Counted from the first letter of the stretch, positions 1 through 6,235 are shown. The stretch: 7,899 bases of DNA from Oscillospiraceae bacterium (GCA_015068335.1 SVKT01000073.1:1-7899); one strand, 5' to 3'. Made by a program: numbers and translations. Notes: a model not told the origin generated them from the sequence alone.

Positions 1-1
1 C

Positions 2-910
2 GGAGACCGTGTCGTCCTCCTGCTCACCGCAGACGGCAAGGTGGCCGGTATGGCCGCCCCCGGTCAGGCCCTCTCCTCCACGGCCATCGGCCTTGCCGAT
101 GCTTCCGGCGTATGGATCGACCTGCCCGACGGAAGCCAGATCGAACTGCAAGGCAGCGTTGCCGAACGGCATCAAAACCGCGTGGTCGCCGTTTCCGCAG
201 AAAAGGGCGGAAAACTGACGACCAGAAGCATCGGCAACTCCGCTGTCCCCGGCGCGTTCCGTATCGCCGATATGACGCTGGGGCAGTACAAGGTTTCCGC
301 CGCCGTCAGGGTCTATGAGCAGACCGGCAGCAGCGCGATGGTGCCCGTCAGCCTGCACACGTTGGAGTGCAGCGAGATCCCGAAAGAAAAGATCGCCGCC
401 TACCATCTGGGCGCCTCCGGGCTGGTGGAACTGCTCGTGCTGGACGCCGTCACCGGCGATACCTACACCTACGGCATTCTGGAAGCAGGCAGCGCAGAGC
501 ACTCTCTGGGCGGACTGTCCGCCAGCAACACCACCGTGCGCGTGAAAACCGGCGCAGCCGCCTCTCCCACCGCCATCGCAGCCCAGTCCTTCCGGGACGG
601 CGCCTTCGGCGGTATGGCTGTGGGGACCCGGGAGATCGGCGGCGTCAAGGTCGCGGCCGATGTGGTGGAACTGACCGCCGTTTCCGGCGTCAGACGCACG
701 GACTTCTTTGAAGCGGACGGCGTATGGTACGTTTCCGCCGGCGGCTTCGTCTATCCGGTCTCCCCGGAAGTGGAGGGCTACATTACCGCCACCGGAAACT
801 GGTTCACCCAGACGGAGGACCGTCTGGCCGCCATCCGCGCCTATTCTGACAACCTGACGATCCATCTGGACCCCATCGGTCACAGAGTCCGGATCATCTC
901 TGTGGACTGA
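2..910 (+). CDS. C-terminal part of a probable exported/surface protein (5' end outside window)
   Basis: An open frame enters at the left edge (first full codon at base 2) and runs 302 residues to a TGA at 908-910. No convincing start with a ribosome site lies inside; an in-frame GTG at 41 and ATG at 50 fall in continuous coding sequence, so this is the 3' part of a longer gene. The protein is rich in Gly, Ala, Ser, Thr and Val, with short alternating beta-type stretches, few Cys and no membrane segment, as in extracellular beta-sandwich or repeat proteins. Features such as VRVYEQ and GDTYTYG recall the C-terminal regions of S-layer-homology proteins in Oscillospiraceae; that is recollection, not a search result. 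No SLH repeat is visible in this part. It ends just before a strong terminator. Coding status is well supported; the function is inference. Confidence 0.7.
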   Translation, partial: GDRVVLLLTADGKVAGMAAPGQALSSTAIGLADASGVWIDLPDGSQIELQGSVAERHQNRVVAVSAEKGGKLTTRSIGNSAVPGAFRIADMTLGQYKVSAAVRVYEQTGSSAMVPVSLHTLECSEIPKEKIAAYHLGASGLVELLVLDAVTGDTYTYGILEAGSAEHSLGGLSASNTTVRVKTGAAASPTAIAAQSFRDGAFGGMAVGTREIGGVKVAADVVELTAVSGVRRTDFFEADGVWYVSAGGFVYPVSPEVEGYITATGNWFTQTEDRLAAIRAYSDNLTIHLDPIGHRVRIISVD

Positions 911-930
911 TCCTTTCTGTCATATGCAAA

Positions 931-975
931 GCCGCCCCGGGGAACCCTCTCCCGGGGCGGCCTTTTGCCTTTTTT
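931..975 (+). terminator. Rho-independent terminator of the surface-protein gene
   Basis: A perfect 11-bp stem, GCCGCCCCGGG (931-941) with CCCGGGGCGGC (951-961), closes a 9-nt loop and is followed by a T-rich tail (TTTTGCCTTTTTT, 963-975). It begins 20 nt after the stop codon at 910, so it ends transcription of the upstream plus-strand gene. Short A runs before the stem could give weak activity in the other direction. Confidence 0.9.
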
Positions 976-986
976 GCACAAGAAGG

Positions 987-1024
987 CGCTCCCCGTCTCT
1001 GACAGGGAGCGTTTTGTTATTGTT
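987..1024 (+). terminator. Second, back-up rho-independent terminator
   Basis: CGCTCCC (987-993) pairs with GGGAGCG (1005-1011), and an inner GTC/GAC pair (995-997 with 1001-1003) closes a 3-nt loop across one mismatch. The stem is followed by TTTTGTTATTGTTT. The T-rich side makes it a plus-strand terminator, in tandem with the hairpin about 25 bp upstream. Confidence 0.7.
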
Positions 1025-1065
1025 TGTCCGGCCCGGCGGCGCAGGCAAAATCCCGGACAGCGCAG

Positions 1066-1098
1066 AAAACACCCCCTGCGTCGGCAGGGGGTGCTTTT
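1066..1098 (-). terminator. Terminator of the aminopeptidase-carbonic anhydrase-permease operon, probably bidirectional
   Basis: A perfect 10-bp stem, CACCCCCTGC (1070-1079) with GCAGGGGGTG (1084-1093), has a 4-nt loop. On the minus strand it follows the permease stop (1100-1102) within a few bases and is followed by a TTTT run (AAAA on plus, 1066-1069). The plus-strand side also has TTTT (1095-1098), so it can work both ways between the convergent genes. Confidence 0.85.
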
Positions 1099-1099
1099 C

Positions 1100-2293
1100 T
1101 CATTTCGTTTCCGGCTCGTTGGCGGGTGGCTCGTCGGCGGGCGGCGCGTCCGTCCACTTGGAGGCGGGGATCTTCCGGTCGGTCAGCTTCTGCTTCACAT
1201 AGCCGCGGAACAGGGCGTAGACCACGGAGCAGATGGGAATGAACACCAGCATACCTGCCACACCCATCAGCCGGCCGCCCAGCATCACGGCCACCAGCAC
1301 CCAGATGGAGGGCAGACCCACGGAATTGCCCACCACGTGGGGATAGATCAGGTTGCCCTCGATCTGCTGCAAAACCAGGGACATCACGATGAACAGCAGC
1401 GCCTGCAACGGGTCGGTGATGGCGATGAGCAGCGCGCCCACGCCGCAGCCGATGAAGGCGCCCACGATGGGGATCAGCGCCGTCAGGGCGATGAGCACGC
1501 CCACCAGCAGCGCGTAGGGCATACGGAAGAGGGTCATCGCCACCACGAACATCGCACCCAGGATGCAGGCTTCCAGGCACTGGCCGGAGAGGAAGCCGGA
1601 AAAGGTGCGGTCGGACAGGCGAAAGATCTCCCGGACCCGGTCTGCCGCCCGCTCGGGCAGCAGGGCGTAGAGGACCTGCAAGCCCTGTGCGCCCAGCCGT
1701 TCCTTTTGCAGCAGGATGTAGAAGGCAAACACCAGCGCGATCAAAAATCCACTCACCGCGCTGACCACGTCGCCGATGAAGCCGCCCCCGGAGGAAAGCA
1801 GGCCGCTGCCCCAGGTCTGCACCAGTTGCAGCAGTTTCTGGGACACGTCCTTCCACTCAATATCCAGGTCGATGATGAAACTCTCCACCACGGGGAGGTA
1901 TTCTTCCAGTTGCACGAGCCAGGCTTGCAGCCGCTCCCCCGCTGCGGGGAGTTGTCCCACCACCGACGTCACGGCCTCCACCGTGCCGGGGATGATGACA
2001 TTGGACGCCAGGCCGATGACCGCAGCCACCGCCAGCAGCGTCAAAATCAGCGCCAGCGGACGGCGGACGCGGTTAAACTCCTTTTTCTTCGGAAACAGGA
2101 TCCGCTCGATGGAGCGCATCGGCACGTTCAGGATGAAGGCAAACACGCCGCCCACCAGAAACGGCGAGAGCAGGTTCACCGTCCATTGGAGCGCCGCCGC
2201 CACGGTGCCCAGATTTTGCAGCAGGCAGTAAAATGCCACGCCGCCGCAGACCACCAGCAGCAATCCCTTGATCTTCTCTTTCTTCCATTCCAT
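1100..2293 (-). CDS. AI-2E family transporter (PF01594-type permease)
   Basis: This 397-residue polytopic membrane protein has about eight hydrophobic segments: roughly residues 11-35, 40-57, 80-103, 173-195, 243-290 (two segments), 297-310 and 328-360. A hydrophilic external-type region lies at about 104-172. The family signatures are clear: ALTALIPIVGAFIG near 269-282 and QQIEGNLIYPHVVGNSVGL near 309-327, then a Gly-rich segment (VMLGGRLMGVAGMLVFIP). The C-terminus is a Pro/Glu/Asp-rich tail. Some family members export autoinducer-2 (TqsA), others are Na+/H+ antiporters, and the substrate here cannot be told. The start is ATG at 2293, with GAGGAG 11 nt upstream; a GTG at 2341 would overlap the previous gene and has no better site. 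It is the last gene of a minus-strand operon, 32 nt after the carbonic anhydrase-like gene, and is followed directly by a terminator. Confidence 0.93.
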   Translation of the reverse strand: MEWKKEKIKGLLLVVCGGVAFYCLLQNLGTVAAALQWTVNLLSPFLVGGVFAFILNVPMRSIERILFPKKKEFNRVRRPLALILTLLAVAAVIGLASNVIIPGTVEAVTSVVGQLPAAGERLQAWLVQLEEYLPVVESFIIDLDIEWKDVSQKLLQLVQTWGSGLLSSGGGFIGDVVSAVSGFLIALVFAFYILLQKERLGAQGLQVLYALLPERAADRVREIFRLSDRTFSGFLSGQCLEACILGAMFVVAMTLFRMPYALLVGVLIALTALIPIVGAFIGCGVGALLIAITDPLQALLFIVMSLVLQQIEGNLIYPHVVGNSVGLPSIWVLVAVMLGGRLMGVAGMLVFIPICSVVYALFRGYVKQKLTDRKIPASKWTDAPPADEPPANEPETK

Positions 2294-2325
2294 AGGACAC
2301 GCCGCTCCTCTCTGTCGGTTTTGTC

Positions 2326-2808
2326 TTATCCCTTGCGGCACTTCTCCGCCAGATGCAGATAGCCGGCAGCAGACTCCCGGTTGCCCTGGATCTCCGCCTC
2401 GGTCAGGGGGCGGATCACCTTGGCGGGGCTGCCCAGGATCATAGAGCCGTCGGGGGCGTCCATCTTGCCGGTGACCAGCGCGCCGGCGCCCACGATGCAG
2501 TCGTTGCCGATCTTGGCGCCGTTGAGCACCACGGCGCCCATACCCACCAGCACGTTGTCGCCCACGGTGCAGCCGTGGACAATGGCGTTGTGGCCGATGG
2601 TGCAGCCGGCGCCCACCTTCGTCTCCTCGTGGAGGATGGCGCCGTCCTGAATGTTGGTGTTCTCGCCCACGGTGATGGCGCCCTCGTCGCCGCGCAGCAC
2701 CGCGTTGTACCAGATGCTCACGCCGCGGGCCAGGGTCACGTCGCCCACCACCACGGCGCCGTCGCAGATCAGAATTTCATCGTCCGTCTTTTTCAGATTG
2801 TAAGCCAT
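2326..2808 (-). CDS. Gamma-class carbonic anhydrase family protein (hexapeptide-repeat, CamH/YrdA type)
   Basis: This 160-residue protein is built almost wholly of hexapeptide repeats that form a left-handed beta-helix (about residues 12-130), followed by a C-terminal helix. The three zinc/iron-ligand histidines expected in a gamma-carbonic anhydrase are in place: H60 (AILH), H73 (TIGH) and H78 (IVHG). The flanking NAVLRGD (35-41) and NIQDG (52-56) motifs also match. The acidic loop of methanogen Cam is absent, so this is the compact CamH-like subtype. Many such proteins have weak or no measured hydratase activity, and some act on other substrates, so CO2 hydration is likely but unproven. The start is ATG at 2808, with GAGAGGA 9 nt upstream; an in-frame ATG at 2856 would overlap the aminopeptidase gene and is less likely. 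It is the middle gene of the operon, 28 nt after the peptidase gene. Confidence 0.93.
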   Translation of the reverse strand: MAYNLKKTDDEILICDGAVVVGDVTLARGVSIWYNAVLRGDEGAITVGENTNIQDGAILHEETKVGAGCTIGHNAIVHGCTVGDNVLVGMGAVVLNGAKIGNDCIVGAGALVTGKMDAPDGSMILGSPAKVIRPLTEAEIQGNRESAAGYLHLAEKCRKG

Positions 2809-2836
2809 AGCCGTATGTCCTCTCTCTTTCTTATTT

Positions 2837-4063
2837 TCAGATGGCGAAGTTGCCATCCACGAATACGGGGATCTCTCTGCCGTCCTGGGTGGTGCCCACG
2901 ATGGAAAGGTCCGGCGTGCCGATCATAAAGTCCACGTGGGTGATGGAGTCGTTGAGGCCTCTGGCCTTCAACTCCTCCTTGCTCATCTTGCGGCCGCCCT
3001 CGATGCAGGGATAGGCCTCGCCGAAGGCCAGATGGCAGGCGGCGTTTTCGTCGAACAGGGTGTTGTAGAACAAAATCTTCTGGTTGGAGATGGGGCTGTC
3101 GTAAGGCACCAGCGCCACCTCGCCGAAATAGGCCGCGCCCTCGTCCACGGAGATGGCGGCTTTCAACGTCTCCTCGCCGCGCGCGGCAATGGCCTCCACG
3201 ATCTTGCCGTCCTTGACAACGAAGTGGAAGCCGTCGATGATGGCGCCGTCGTGCACCAGGGGCATCGCGGAGTAGACCACGCCGTTCACGCCATTTTTCA
3301 GCGGCGCGGTGAAGATCTCCTCCGTGGGGATGTTGGCGATATAGGTCTGGCCGCTGTGGGTCACGTCGTTGCCGGCCTCCCAGATGTGACCCTCCGGCAG
3401 GCGGATGGTCAGATCCGTGCCGAGGGAGTTGGTGTAATGCAGGGATGCAAACCGCAGTTCGTTCAGTTTATCCAGCCGCACTTTCAGCGTATCCAGATGC
3501 CGCTGCCACTTCTCCACTGCGGTGCCGTCGCCGCTGATGCGGACGGCGGCGAAGATGGCGTCCCACAGTTTTTCCACAGCCTCGGCCTCCCCCGCTTCGG
3601 GGAACACCGTCCCCGCCCAACTGGGGATGGGGATGGAGGCGATGCACCAGGGGAAGCCGCTGCTCATCTGCAAGCGGTCGAAATCTTTCAGCGCCTTGCC
3701 GGAGGCCTGCTGGGCCCGGACGATGCGCCCGGAGTCCACGCCTTTGAAATTCTCGGGGTCGGAGGCGGAGATGGCCAGGTACGCCGCGCCTTCCAGCGCA
3801 TAGTCGTTGAAGAAGTGGCGGCGCCACAGAGCCACCTCGTCGAAGATGGCGTCGTCGGCGTGGAGGTACTTCATCCGCGCCATCGCGTCGTCGTGCCAGT
3901 TCATCACCACTTCCTTACAGCCCACGGCATAGGCCTCCGCCGCGCACATACGGGCAAAGAAGGCGCACTCCACCGGCGACGAGATCACCAGCCGCTGCCC
4001 CTTCTGCACATTCAGACCCACCTGCACCAGCAAACGGGCGTATTCCTGCAATTTTCGTTCCAT
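2837..4063 (-). CDS. M29 family metallo-aminopeptidase (AmpS/PepS/aminopeptidase T type)
   Basis: This is a 408-residue cytoplasmic enzyme of normal family length that removes N-terminal residues from peptides using a two-metal site. The M29 ligands known from aminopeptidase T and AmpS are all recognisable: Glu in IPTEEIF (E249, with E248 adjacent), E315 (YFGEVALV), H344 (CHLAFGEAY, with Y351), and H376 with D378 in the hallmark THVDFMIG. The N-terminus (LLVQVGLNVQKGQRLVI) is also typical. The start is ATG at 4063, with AAAGGAG 7 nt upstream. It is the first gene of the minus-strand operon and has its own promoter at 4102-4130. It probably has a peptide-recycling role. The link to the two downstream genes is by transcription only; no shared pathway is evident. 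Confidence 0.96.
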   Translation of the reverse strand: MERKLQEYARLLVQVGLNVQKGQRLVISSPVECAFFARMCAAEAYAVGCKEVVMNWHDDAMARMKYLHADDAIFDEVALWRRHFFNDYALEGAAYLAISASDPENFKGVDSGRIVRAQQASGKALKDFDRLQMSSGFPWCIASIPIPSWAGTVFPEAGEAEAVEKLWDAIFAAVRISGDGTAVEKWQRHLDTLKVRLDKLNELRFASLHYTNSLGTDLTIRLPEGHIWEAGNDVTHSGQTYIANIPTEEIFTAPLKNGVNGVVYSAMPLVHDGAIIDGFHFVVKDGKIVEAIAARGEETLKAAISVDEGAAYFGEVALVPYDSPISNQKILFYNTLFDENAACHLAFGEAYPCIEGGRKMSKEELKARGLNDSITHVDFMIGTPDLSIVGTTQDGREIPVFVDGNFAI

Positions 4064-4101
4064 TCCTTCGCTCCTTTTTCAGCGTTTCTTTCAATATGTG
4101 T

Positions 4102-4130
4102 ATTTTAGTGCATTTTCCATCCGTTGTAAA
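4102..4130 (-). promoter_or_regulatory. Sigma-A-type promoter of the aminopeptidase operon
   Basis: On the minus strand, TTTACA (plus 4125-4130) and TAAAAT (plus 4102-4107) are separated by exactly 17 bp, each 5 of 6 to consensus. The predicted start is near 4095, giving a leader of about 32 nt that contains AAAGGAG. A 6-bp inverted repeat, CCATCC (4117-4122) and GGATGG (4136-4141), brackets the -35 element. Confidence 0.75.
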
Positions 4131-4193
4131 GAATAGGATGGCGGGGTTTCCAAACGTTCCCCCCGGCCCGCGCCCGTTTCCCGAGAGCCGCCC

Positions 4194-5000
4194 TCACAGG
4201 CAGCCGGGCAGCCGTTCCCGGCGGAGCGCAATGATGACGCCGTTGAGTTCCGCGCCCAGGATCAGCACCACGGCGCTCAGATTCAGCCAGATCATCAGCA
4301 CGATGACCGTGCCGATGGAGCCGTAAAACACGGAATAGTGGGCGATGTTCTCCACGTACCACGCGTACATCCACGACAGCCCCAGCCACCCCGCCAGCGC
4401 CGCAAGGCTCCCCGGCCAGATATTGCGCCAGGGCTGGCGGGTGTCCTGCGCCGCGGCATACAGGAAAAACAGGGCAAAAAAGCCCACCACGCCGATGAGG
4501 GGAAACCGCAGTCTGCCCCACAACTGCGCCGCAAAAGGGGGCAGGCGCAAATACGTCACGGCGTAGACCAGCGCCCGGTCGCTGACGGTCAGCAGTGTCA
4601 ATGTCAGGGCGATGGCCGCGATGAGCAGGATGGTGTACACAAAGGTCCTGACCCAATGGCGCACGACGCTCCGGGGCGGGCCCAGATGGTAGGCCGTCCG
4701 CACCGCACGCAGCAGGGAGTTGGTGGCCCGCATCGGAAAATAGACGGAAAACACCAGTCCGAACACCAGCAGCCGCACGCTGGAATTTTCCCCCACGTGG
4801 AGCAGATACCGCTCCGCAAAATCCACCACCTGACGGGGCAGGAAGTCGTCCAGCGACGCCAGAATGGCCGCCACATCCAGCCGCAGCGTACCCAGCAGGG
4901 CGCTGATGAAGATCAGAAACGGGAACAGCGTAAAGAGCAGATAAAATGCCAGCGCCGCGCTCTGGGTCCCCACGCGGTGGCGCAGATAGCGCCGCACCAT
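4194..5000 (-). CDS. YihY/BrkB-family (UPF0761-like) inner-membrane protein; start probably further upstream
   Basis: Counted from the first normal start codon (ATG at 5000), this is 268 residues with about six membrane segments: roughly 16-36, 73-90, 118-140, 165-185, 195-217 and 228-250. The family signatures are AALAFYLLFTLFPFLIF at the N-terminus and HYSVFYGSIGTVIVLMIWLN near 221-240, followed by LILGAELN. The family was once called ribonuclease BN, but that activity belongs to another protein, and its transport or structural role is unsettled. Only 11 residues precede the first conserved block from ATG 5000, fewer than usual, and that ATG has a poor ribosome site. In the same frame, coding potential continues up to the stop at 5076-5078. 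It contains AAGGAGG followed 6 nt later by ATC at 5045, which would give 283 residues. It is probably co-transcribed with the ArsC-like gene upstream. Confidence 0.88.
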   Translation of the reverse strand: MVRRYLRHRVGTQSAALAFYLLFTLFPFLIFISALLGTLRLDVAAILASLDDFLPRQVVDFAERYLLHVGENSSVRLLVFGLVFSVYFPMRATNSLLRAVRTAYHLGPPRSVVRHWVRTFVYTILLIAAIALTLTLLTVSDRALVYAVTYLRLPPFAAQLWGRLRFPLIGVVGFFALFFLYAAAQDTRQPWRNIWPGSLAALAGWLGLSWMYAWYVENIAHYSVFYGSIGTVIVLMIWLNLSAVVLILGAELNGVIIALRRERLPGCL

Positions 5001-5051
5001 CTGGTACAGACCCCGCAGCGCCAGGTTTTCCGGCAGGATCAGGATGTTCGC

Positions 5052-5058
5052 CCTCCTT
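5052..5058 (-). promoter_or_regulatory. Strong Shine-Dalgarno with no AUG/GUG/UUG behind it
   Basis: AAGGAGG on the minus strand is followed after 6 nt by ATC (5043-5045), then CTG (5040-5042) and ATC (5037-5039), in frame with the YihY-family gene. No ATG, GTG or TTG occurs in that frame between the upstream stop (5076-5078) and ATG 5000. It lies in the 30-nt gap after the ArsC-like gene, where the next gene's ribosome site is expected. Confidence 0.6.
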
Positions 5059-5075
5059 CTGCCGGTGTTCCGGCG

Positions 5076-5420
5076 TTACTCCCAGTTTGCCCAGATTTCG
5101 GGGCAGTAACCCACCGTGGCTTCCTTCCCGTTGCGGACGATGGGGGTGTGGAACAGTTCCGGGTGTTCCAGCAGCCTTGCCTCCCATTCCGCCGCCGTCA
5201 CATAGCGCTTGTAGCGGTCTTCCAGATCCTCGTAGGTCCGGCAGGCGGTGTTCACCAGCGCGTCGAAGCCAACTTTCTGCTTGACGGCCTGGTATTCTCT
5301 GGGGGATAATCCCTTTGAGAGGATGTCGATATACTGGTACTTGATGCGGCGCTCCTTGAACCAGCGCTCCGCCTTTTTGGTGTCAAAGGACTTGGACGTG
5401 CCGAAGATCTGGATATTCAT
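5076..5420 (-). CDS. ArsC/Spx-family thioredoxin-fold protein lacking the N-terminal active-site Cys
   Basis: This 114-residue protein matches the arsenate reductase/Spx family (ArsC, PF03960). It has an N-terminal beta strand and loop (MNIQIFGTSKSFDTKKAE), a following helix, YQYIDILSKGLS in the region usual for YEYIDL.KEGLS, and a C-terminal cis-Pro-type segment (HTPIVRNGKEATVGY, 91-105). In ArsC and Spx, and in the Firmicutes paralogues I recall (FGTKKCFDTKKA), a Cys sits at the end of the first loop. Here residue 11 is Ser (codon at 5388-5390). The only cysteines are C60 and C106, so ordinary arsenate reductase chemistry or a Spx CxxC switch is unlikely. ATG 5420 has AAGGAG 8 nt upstream; the adjacent in-frame ATG at 5423 (spacing 5) is equally possible. 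It is divergent from the Sir2 gene and leads into the YihY-family gene. Confidence 0.87.
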   Translation of the reverse strand: MNIQIFGTSKSFDTKKAERWFKERRIKYQYIDILSKGLSPREYQAVKQKVGFDALVNTACRTYEDLEDRYKRYVTAAEWEARLLEHPELFHTPIVRNGKEATVGYCPEIWANWE

Positions 5421-5453
5421 CATAGTCGCTCCTTGTTGTAGAATGGAGGGGTT

Positions 5454-5482
5454 TTTATGCAGCAAAGTATCAAAACACTCAA
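5454..5482 (-). promoter_or_regulatory. Candidate promoter of the ArsC-like/YihY transcription unit, inside the start of the Sir2 gene
   Basis: On the minus strand, TTGAGT (plus 5477-5482) and CATAAA (plus 5454-5459) are 17 bp apart, each 4 of 6 to consensus; shifting the -10 by one base gives TGC-ATAAAA, an extended -10. Transcription would begin near 5447, leaving a leader of about 25 nt with AAGGAG. The -10 overlaps the ATG of the divergent gene. Confidence 0.4.
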
Positions 5483-6173
5483 AGAATTTACCGACGCCGC
5501 CCGGCGCATCGTCTTTTTCGGCGGCGCGGGCGTGAGCACGGAGTCGGGCATAGCGGACTTCCGCAGCACCGGCGGACTGTATCACCAGGAATGGAAATAC
5601 CCGCCCGAAGTGATTTTAAGCCATACCTTTTATGAAAGCAACCCCGAAGAATTTTTCCGCTTCTACCGGGCGAAAATGCTCTGCCCCACCGCACAGCCCA
5701 ACGCAGCCCACCGCAAACTGGCGGAATGGGAGGCCAACGGCAAACTGACCGCCGTGGTCACCCAGAACATCGACGGTCTCCACCAATCCGCCGGCAGCCG
5801 CCGGGTGCTGGAACTGCACGGCAGCGTCCACCGCAACTACTGTGAGCGCTGCGGCGCCTTCCACGACCTGGACTTCATCCTCCGCAGCGAGGGCGTGCCC
5901 CGCTGCAAGTGCGGCGGCATCGTCAAGCCCGACGTGGTGCTCTACGAGGAGGGCCTGGACCAGCAGACCATAAACGACGCCGTCCGCGCCATCTCCGAGG
6001 CCGACCTGCTCATCATCGGCGGCACCTCCCTCAACGTCTACCCCGCCGCCGGGCTCATCCACTACTTCCGGGGCGAGCGGCTGGTGCTCATCAACAAGTC
6101 CGCCGTGGCCCGGGACCTGACCGCCTCTCTGGTCATCACCGAGCCCATCGGAGAAGTCCTCTCCCAACTGTGA
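5457..6173 (+). CDS. cobB: Sir2-family NAD-dependent protein deacylase (sirtuin)
   Basis: This 238-residue sirtuin removes acyl groups from lysines, using NAD+ and releasing nicotinamide. The Rossmann NAD-binding signature GAGVSTESGIADFRS is at 23-37, TQNID at 102-106 and the catalytic His in ELHGS is H121. The four zinc cysteines are C129 and C132 (CERC) and C150 and C152 (CKC), and GTSLNVYPAAG at 189-199 completes the NAD site. The helix after the first motif reads FFRFYRAKML rather than the Tyr-x-x-Arg pair of SIRT5/CobB desuccinylases, so deacetylation is more likely; that is inference. ATG 5457 has GGAGGGG 5 nt upstream. It is divergent from the ArsC-like gene with only about 35 bp between starts, and lies directly before the citrate synthase gene, which has its own promoter. 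The symbol cobB is used by family convention. Confidence 0.96.
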   Translation: MQQSIKTLKEFTDAARRIVFFGGAGVSTESGIADFRSTGGLYHQEWKYPPEVILSHTFYESNPEEFFRFYRAKMLCPTAQPNAAHRKLAEWEANGKLTAVVTQNIDGLHQSAGSRRVLELHGSVHRNYCERCGAFHDLDFILRSEGVPRCKCGGIVKPDVVLYEEGLDQQTINDAVRAISEADLLIIGGTSLNVYPAAGLIHYFRGERLVLINKSAVARDLTASLVITEPIGEVLSQL

Positions 6174-6183
6174 CTGACACCGG

Positions 6184-6235
6184 ACTTGCAAAAAATCCGG
6201 TCATTTTGCAAGTTAAATTACCTGTTCTTGCAAAA
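6184..6235 (+). repeat. Three alternating copies of CTTGCAAAA / TTTTGCAAG upstream of citrate synthase
   Basis: CTTGCAAAA occurs at 6185-6193, its exact inverse TTTTGCAAG at 6204-6212 and CTTGCAAAA again at 6227-6235, all cored on the palindrome TTGCAA. The first pair extends to 10 bp (6184-6193 with 6204-6213). The middle copy can pair with either neighbour, so this could be a DNA operator set or alternative RNA hairpins in the sirtuin 3' region. A smaller stem, ACCGGA (6179-6184) with TCCGGT (6196-6201) and then CATTTT, could give weak termination after the sirtuin gene. The last copy ends about 28 bp before the -35 of the citrate synthase promoter. Confidence 0.75.

Noticed and set aside
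1026..1058. GTCCGG/CCGGAC inverted repeat between the terminators
   Set aside because: Six base pairs with a 21-nt loop and no T tract; likely chance in GC-rich sequence.
965..2362. Long open frame on the plus strand opposite the permease and carbonic anhydrase genes (465 codons)
   Set aside because: Antisense shadow of GC-rich codon use: it is packed with His, Gln, Arg and Gly, has no recognisable domain and covers well-supported minus-strand genes and a terminator.
2936..4108. Plus-strand open frame opposite the M29 aminopeptidase (390 codons)
   Set aside because: Shadow composition (His/Gln/Gly/Val), and it overlaps the minus-strand operon promoter. The opposite strand has all the catalytic residues of a known family.
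4142..4165. CGGGG/CCCCG stem with a 14-nt loop downstream of the YihY-family stop
   Set aside because: Only 5 bp and no T run on the minus-strand side, so it is not a convincing terminator; read-through into the aminopeptidase operon is possible.
4105..5187. Minus-strand frame overlapping the YihY-family gene (360 codons)
   Set aside because: Arg/Gly/Pro/Ala-rich with no membrane segments. The other frame gives a complete YihY-family membrane protein.
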